25,798 bases of DNA from assembly GCA_036732565.1 (NCBI GenBank), contig DAINCF010000025.1, positions 1 to 25,798 on the forward strand, in the 5' to 3' direction. This stretch comes from JAIVJN01 sp036732565. Its GTDB lineage: Bacteria; Acidobacteriota; Vicinamibacteria; Vicinamibacterales; UBA2999. The position numbers and the translations under genes are program-made. The notes under the pieces were generated by a model that saw only the letters and a program-made list of their open reading frames with translations, was not told the origin of the DNA and searched no databases. Below are positions 21,943 through 25,798 of this stretch, in pieces (the stretch's first letter is position 1; each line of letters opens with the position of its first letter).

Positions 21943-24900
21943 TCAGATCTGATCCTCCGTCGCCGCGACGGCGGAGCGGCCGTACTTCAAATACAGCGCT
22001 GGCACGATGAAGAGGTTGAGGACCGTGGACGTTGTGAGCCCGCCGAGGATGACGACCGCGAGCGGATGCTCGATCTCGTAGCCAGCGCGGCTGCCCCCCA
22101 TGACGATGGGCACGAGCGCGAGCCCGGTGGCCAACGCCGTCATGAGGATCGGAGCCAGCCGTTCTTCCGAGCCGCGCACGATCAGTTCACGCCCGAACGG
22201 GACACCCTCGGATTGCTCCAAGTGACGATAGTGGCTGACCAGCATGATCCCGTTGCGCGCCGAAATGCCGATGACGGTCACCAGGCCGACCAGAGAGCCC
22301 AGCGAGAGGACGCCTCCAGTCAGGAACGTCGCCACAACCGCGCCGACGAGCGCGAAGGGCAGCGTCAGAAACACGAGCGTGGCGACTCGAGCTGAGCCGA
22401 AGTCAGCCATCAGAATGAGGAAGATAGCTGCCACAGCGGCGACGCCGAGCAGGTTGAGGCGCGTCGACGAGGCTTGCCGCTCGGCGTACTCGCCCAGCAC
22501 TTCGGCGTAGTAGCCAGTTGGAAAGTTGAGGCTGGCGATCTGCGCTTGGATGTCGCGGGCGACGGCGCCAAGATCCCGACCGCGAACGTTTGAGGTCACG
22601 TCAATGCGGCGCGAACCGTTCTCTCGCGTAATCTCGTTGGGTGTCGGCGTCACCTCGATACGAGCGACGCTGCTCAGCGGGACGAGCCCGCCGTTTGCAA
22701 CGGGCATCTGAAGGGCGCGTACGGCGTCGAGATTGCGACGGACGTCCGGAGTGCCCCAGATCACAACGTCGAACAGGCGCTGGTCTTCGTAGAACTCGCC
22801 GACTTTGCTGCCTTGGAGCAAAGTGGCCGCAGCGCTCCGGACCTGGCCCGGCGTCAGCCCGAATGCCGCGGCTCGGTCGGGGTCGAATCGAACTTCGATT
22901 TTCGGCACGACGACTTGTGCTTGGACGGTCAGATCGGCCACGCCCTCCACCTTCTCAATCGCGCCACGCACGGCCTGCGCCTGCGCCCGAAGCTGGTCGA
23001 GCTCCGGTCCATAGACCCGGATGACCAGTGTTGCACTTGCGCCGGTCAACACCTCCTTGATCCGCTCGCGCAAGTAGGTCAGCAGATCCCGATAGAGGCC
23101 AGGGTACCCATCGACGATGGACTGGACCTTCGCGACCGTCGCCTCGTAGTCAACCGAGGGATCCAGGCTGATCCACAACTCGGTGAAGTTGGGTCCGACC
23201 ACTTCGTCGGCCACCTCCGCCCGTCCGATATGGGCACCGAAGTTCCGAACGCCAGGCACGGCCATGAGTTCGTGGCTTGCTCGCTCGGTGATCCGGCGCA
23301 TCGCATCGATCGACGTGCCCGGTTTTTCGACCCAGTGCATCAGGAAGTCGTACTCGCGAAAGTGGGGGAGGAACTCCTCGCCTAGAAATGGCACCGTCGC
23401 CCCCGTGAGCCCGAGCATCAACGCGAGAGACGCGAGCGCGGTCTTGGGGCGGTCCACGAACGCGGGCAGCGCACGCCGGTATCGTGCTCTGAGGCCGACC
23501 ACGAGGCGCGACTCCTGCTTGTCCAGATGCGTCGGCAACAGCAGCAGCGCCAACGCGGGTGTAACCGTCAACGCAACGGCTAACGACGCGAGGATGGCGA
23601 GCACGTACGAGAGCGCGAGCGGGCGAAAGAATGCGCCAGCCAGTCCATCGAGCATGAAGACCGGCACGAAGACCACCACGACAATCATGCTGCCGTAGAG
23701 AACCGCACTGCGCACTTCCATCGAGGCGTCGAGGACGACGCGAATCGGAGACATCGGATTCGGACTGTTCCGATTGAGGCGCAAGCGTCGCACGATGTTC
23801 TCGACATCGATGATCGCATCGTCCACCACCTCACCGAGCGCGATCACGAGACCCGCGAGGACCATGGTGTCGAGGGTGCCGCCGCGGTAGTGGAGCAAGA
23901 GACCCGCCGCCAGCAGCGACAGGGGAATTGCGGTGCTGCTGACGAGCGCCGTCCGCCAGTCCGCCAGGAAGACGAGCAGGACGAGGATGACCAGTACACA
24001 GCCGATCAGCAGCGCGCGCGAAAGATTCTGAAGCGACATTTCGATGAATGTCGCGGGCCTGAAGATTGCTGGATCGACCGTCACGCCCGCCAGCGCAGGC
24101 TTCAGGTCTTCCAAGGCTGACTCGACGTCTCGCGTGACCTGCAGCGTATTCGCGCCGAGCTGTTTTTCGACGATCAGGAGCAGGCCAGGCCCATTGTTGA
24201 TGACGGCATCACCGATCGGTTGCGGGAACCCTTCAACGACCGTGGCGACGTCGCCAACCCGCAATACCGCTCCATTTCGTGACGCGACGACGATTGCTTC
24301 CAGATCACTCGCGCGCTGCACGGTAGCGGCGTGGGTGATGGCCAACCGCTGATTGGGAGTGTCGAGGAAGCCGCCGGCCTGCAATGAGACTGCCTCTCCT
24401 GTGGCCCTCGCGACCTCGTCAACCGTCACGCCGTGTGCCTGGAGCCGACTGGGATCGACGAGCACCTGGATCTGGCGGTCGCGTTGGCCCCAGAGGGCGA
24501 CGTTCGCGACTCCCGGAATGGCCATGAGTCGCGGCCGGATCGTCCACCGGGCCAGCGTACTCATGTCGACCTGAGACAGCGTCGTCGACGTCAGCCCGAT
24601 CTTCATGACGCGGCTGAGCGAGGACAGCGGCGACAGCATTACGGGCGGTCGAGCGACAGCGGGAAGAGTGGCCGCCGCTCGCGACAGGCGCTCCTGGACC
24701 ATCTGGCGGGACGTCATCACGTCCGTTGCGGGATCGAGGATCAGTACGACTGACGACAATCCCAGGACAGACTTCGAGCGAATCGTCTTGAGACCGGGTA
24801 CGCCGTTGAGCGCCGCCTCGAGTGGCACGGTCACCAGGGCCTCGACGTCATTCGTCGACAGGCCAGGTGCTTCCGTTTGGACTTCGACGAGTGGCGGCGC

Positions 24901-25023
24901 GAACTCTGGGAACACGTCCAACGGTGTGGTACGCAGCGTTCGCATCGCTACGACGACGAGCAACACCGCCAGCGCAACGACGACGATGCGATTGCGTAGG
25001 GAGACAGCAACCAGCCAGCGCAT
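21943..25023 (-). CDS. RND efflux permease, heavy-metal-efflux (CusA/CzcA-like) family
   Basis: 1026 residues, the normal length for an RND pump protomer. Two pseudo-repeats each carry one membrane helix, a large periplasmic porter part, then a helix bundle. Landmarks: N-terminal MRWLVAVSLRNRIVVVALAVLLVV; the early porter segment DVFPEFAPPLVEVQTEAPGLS, characteristic of COG3696-type metal pumps; proton-relay helix 4 with D401/D402 and E408 (ALGEVVDDAIIDVENIVRR); and the C-terminal bundle LVTVIGISARNGIMLVSHYRHL. It exports substrates from periplasm and cytoplasm using the proton gradient, with the adaptor encoded immediately upstream (stop and start overlap by one base as TGATG). Metal export (Cu, Ag, Zn, Co, Cd) is the family default; the substrate is not provable from sequence alone. 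The outer-membrane channel gene is not in the window. Confidence 0.93.
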   Translation of the reverse strand: MRWLVAVSLRNRIVVVALAVLLVVVAMRTLRTTPLDVFPEFAPPLVEVQTEAPGLSTNDVEALVTVPLEAALNGVPGLKTIRSKSVLGLSSVVLILDPATDVMTSRQMVQERLSRAAATLPAVARPPVMLSPLSSLSRVMKIGLTSTTLSQVDMSTLARWTIRPRLMAIPGVANVALWGQRDRQIQVLVDPSRLQAHGVTVDEVARATGEAVSLQAGGFLDTPNQRLAITHAATVQRASDLEAIVVASRNGAVLRVGDVATVVEGFPQPIGDAVINNGPGLLLIVEKQLGANTLQVTRDVESALEDLKPALAGVTVDPAIFRPATFIEMSLQNLSRALLIGCVLVILVLLVFLADWRTALVSSTAIPLSLLAAGLLLHYRGGTLDTMVLAGLVIALGEVVDDAIIDVENIVRRLRLNRNSPNPMSPIRVVLDASMEVRSAVLYGSMIVVVVFVPVFMLDGLAGAFFRPLALSYVLAILASLAVALTVTPALALLLLPTHLDKQESRLVVGLRARYRRALPAFVDRPKTALASLALMLGLTGATVPFLGEEFLPHFREYDFLMHWVEKPGTSIDAMRRITERASHELMAVPGVRNFGAHIGRAEVADEVVGPNFTELWISLDPSVDYEATVAKVQSIVDGYPGLYRDLLTYLRERIKEVLTGASATLVIRVYGPELDQLRAQAQAVRGAIEKVEGVADLTVQAQVVVPKIEVRFDPDRAAAFGLTPGQVRSAAATLLQGSKVGEFYEDQRLFDVVIWGTPDVRRNLDAVRALQMPVANGGLVPLSSVARIEVTPTPNEITRENGSRRIDVTSNVRGRDLGAVARDIQAQIASLNFPTGYYAEVLGEYAERQASSTRLNLLGVAAVAAIFLILMADFGSARVATLVFLTLPFALVGAVVATFLTGGVLSLGSLVGLVTVIGISARNGIMLVSHYRHLEQSEGVPFGRELIVRGSEERLAPILMTALATGLALVPIVMGGSRAGYEIEHPLAVVILGGLTTSTVLNLFIVPALYLKYGRSAVAATEDQI

Positions 25024-25798
25024 CAGTGCCCCGCCCCGAACTCAGTGCCGAACAGCTCGGCGGCCCCAGCGGTCACGACCTTGACTCCCTCGGCGAGACC
25101 GCGGGCGATCACCGCCCGGCCGCCGGTGTGTCGAGCGATCTGGACGCGCTTTCGCGCGTACGCGTTGCCGCCCATGTCCTGGTACACCCACGCATCGCCG
25201 TGAATGTCGTAGAGAACAGCAGCCTCGGGAACCACGAGGCCGCGCTGTGTGCTCTTGAGCGGAAGTTCGACCATGACACGCTCACCAGGACGCAGGATCG
25301 CTGCGGCCCCCGGGAGCTCGTAGTAGAGGTCCACGGATGCTGCCATAGGGTCGGCCTTGAGCGGAGCCGTGACTCGCGTCGCCGAGCGCGGTGGATCACC
25401 CCCACCCAGTCGAGTCACCGACGCCGGTTGTGCTGCGTCGATCTCGTCTACGTCGCCGGCGAATACCGGCACCCGCACCCAGAGCGTGTTGATTTGCGCG
25501 ATTTGGATCAATGGCGCCGACGCAGCAAGCGTTTGACCGGATGCCGCGGAGATCGATTGGACGATGCCATCGAGCGGCGCGGTGATCGTGATTTCGCCCT
25601 GGGGTCCGATGGGGCCCTCGCGTACTGCGGCTAGCCGCTCACGCGCGGCGTTCGACGCAGCCTCGGCGACCTGAAGCTGCCCGCGTGCCTCCTCGACGCT
25701 TCGCACACTGGCGGCGCCGTCCTTGAGCAGTTGCTCGAGGCGTTGAAGTCGGAGGCGCACGACGTTCGCGTCGGCTTGCGCGGCATCGACCGCACGGC
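25023..25798 (-). CDS. RND efflux membrane-fusion (adaptor) protein, C-terminal part (cut by window edge)
   Basis: About 258 residues are visible; the N-terminus lies beyond the right edge. The start near 25760 suggested by the open frame is internal, as coding continues to the window end (…AVDAAQADANVVRLRLQRLEQ). Order from the edge: the second half of the coiled-coil hairpin (LEQLLKDGAASVRSVEEARGQLQVAEAASNAARERL), the second lipoyl half-motif (ITAPLDGIVQSISAASGQTLAASAPLIQIA), the beta-barrel (LWVRVPVFAGDVDEID) and the membrane-proximal domain (VVPEAAVLYDIHGDAWVYQ). It bridges the permease and an outer-membrane channel in a CusBA/CzcBA-type pump. Its stop overlaps the permease start by one base, showing tight operon coupling. 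Confidence 0.9.
   Translation of the reverse strand, partial: RAVDAAQADANVVRLRLQRLEQLLKDGAASVRSVEEARGQLQVAEAASNAARERLAAVREGPIGPQGEITITAPLDGIVQSISAASGQTLAASAPLIQIAQINTLWVRVPVFAGDVDEIDAAQPASVTRLGGGDPPRSATRVTAPLKADPMAASVDLYYELPGAAAILRPGERVMVELPLKSTQRGLVVPEAAVLYDIHGDAWVYQDMGGNAYARKRVQIARHTGGRAVIARGLAEGVKVVTAGAAELFGTEFGAGH

Noticed and set aside
21911..21952. Short palindromes (GATGGCCATC, TGACGTCA, TCAGATCTGA) between convergent kinase and efflux permease
   Set aside because: They have no loop, so they cannot form good hairpins, and no T-tract follows. Each is short enough to occur by chance.
1..25798. tRNA, rRNA, CRISPR array, riboswitch, insertion sequence
   Set aside because: Scanned by eye for conserved tRNA arms, direct-repeat arrays and transposase domains. 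None was recognised, but no covariance-model search could be run.

Overview
The window looks like chromosomal DNA of a high-GC Gram-negative bacterium, most likely an Acidobacteriota member (Vicinamibacteria-like). This is inferred from gene content: an Oar-type TonB-dependent receptor with an N-terminal carboxypeptidase-regulatory-like domain, two PQQ dehydrogenases, a cyclase-family enzyme, and an ECF sigma/FecR/TonB set. No rRNA, tRNA, CRISPR array or intact insertion sequence was seen. Both edges cut genes: a PQQ dehydrogenase on the left and an efflux adaptor on the right.

Layout. (1) 1-3701, plus strand: the tail of a PQQ alcohol dehydrogenase, then a TAXI-type solute-binding lipoprotein (broken by a one-base frameshift), a membrane histidine kinase and an OmpR-type response regulator. 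The lipoprotein, kinase and regulator are tightly coupled, and no transporter permease is present, so this looks like a ligand-sensing unit. (2) 3704-10275, minus strand: in transcription order, a large TonB-dependent receptor, a signal-anchored cyclase-family hydrolase and a glucose-dehydrogenase-like PQQ protein with a built-in cytochrome c. The gene junctions carry strong palindromic hairpins. Divergent from the receptor is an HpcH/HpaI-type aldolase with a signal peptide (10486-11547). Together these suggest an envelope-located pathway that imports and processes a small organic compound, possibly sensed by the TAXI two-component unit. (3) 11548-15425: an accessory stretch with a gene-poor segment, an outer-membrane beta-barrel protein, a PAP2 phosphatase, a decayed C-terminal remnant of a TonB siderophore-type receptor, a small Asp-rich membrane protein and an unrecognised secreted protein. 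(4) 15455-19414, minus strand: ECF sigma factor, FecR-like anti-sigma/sensor and TonB receptor in one operon. The receptor starts with an STN signalling domain and FecR ends with an STN-like domain. (5) 19788-21907, plus strand: an OmpR/EnvZ-type two-component pair, convergent with an RND efflux pump (permease and membrane-fusion adaptor, 21943-25798, minus strand) of the heavy-metal-efflux type. The pair probably controls the pump.

The most interesting items are the TAXI lipoprotein/kinase/regulator triad, the predicted envelope-located catabolic cluster with an exported aldolase, the intercistronic palindromes, the sigma/FecR/receptor unit with STN domains on both partners, and a long near-perfect inverted repeat at 19653-19702 upstream of the second two-component system. 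Three single-base indels (one in the TAXI gene, two in the receptor remnant) should be checked against read data before being taken as real gene decay.
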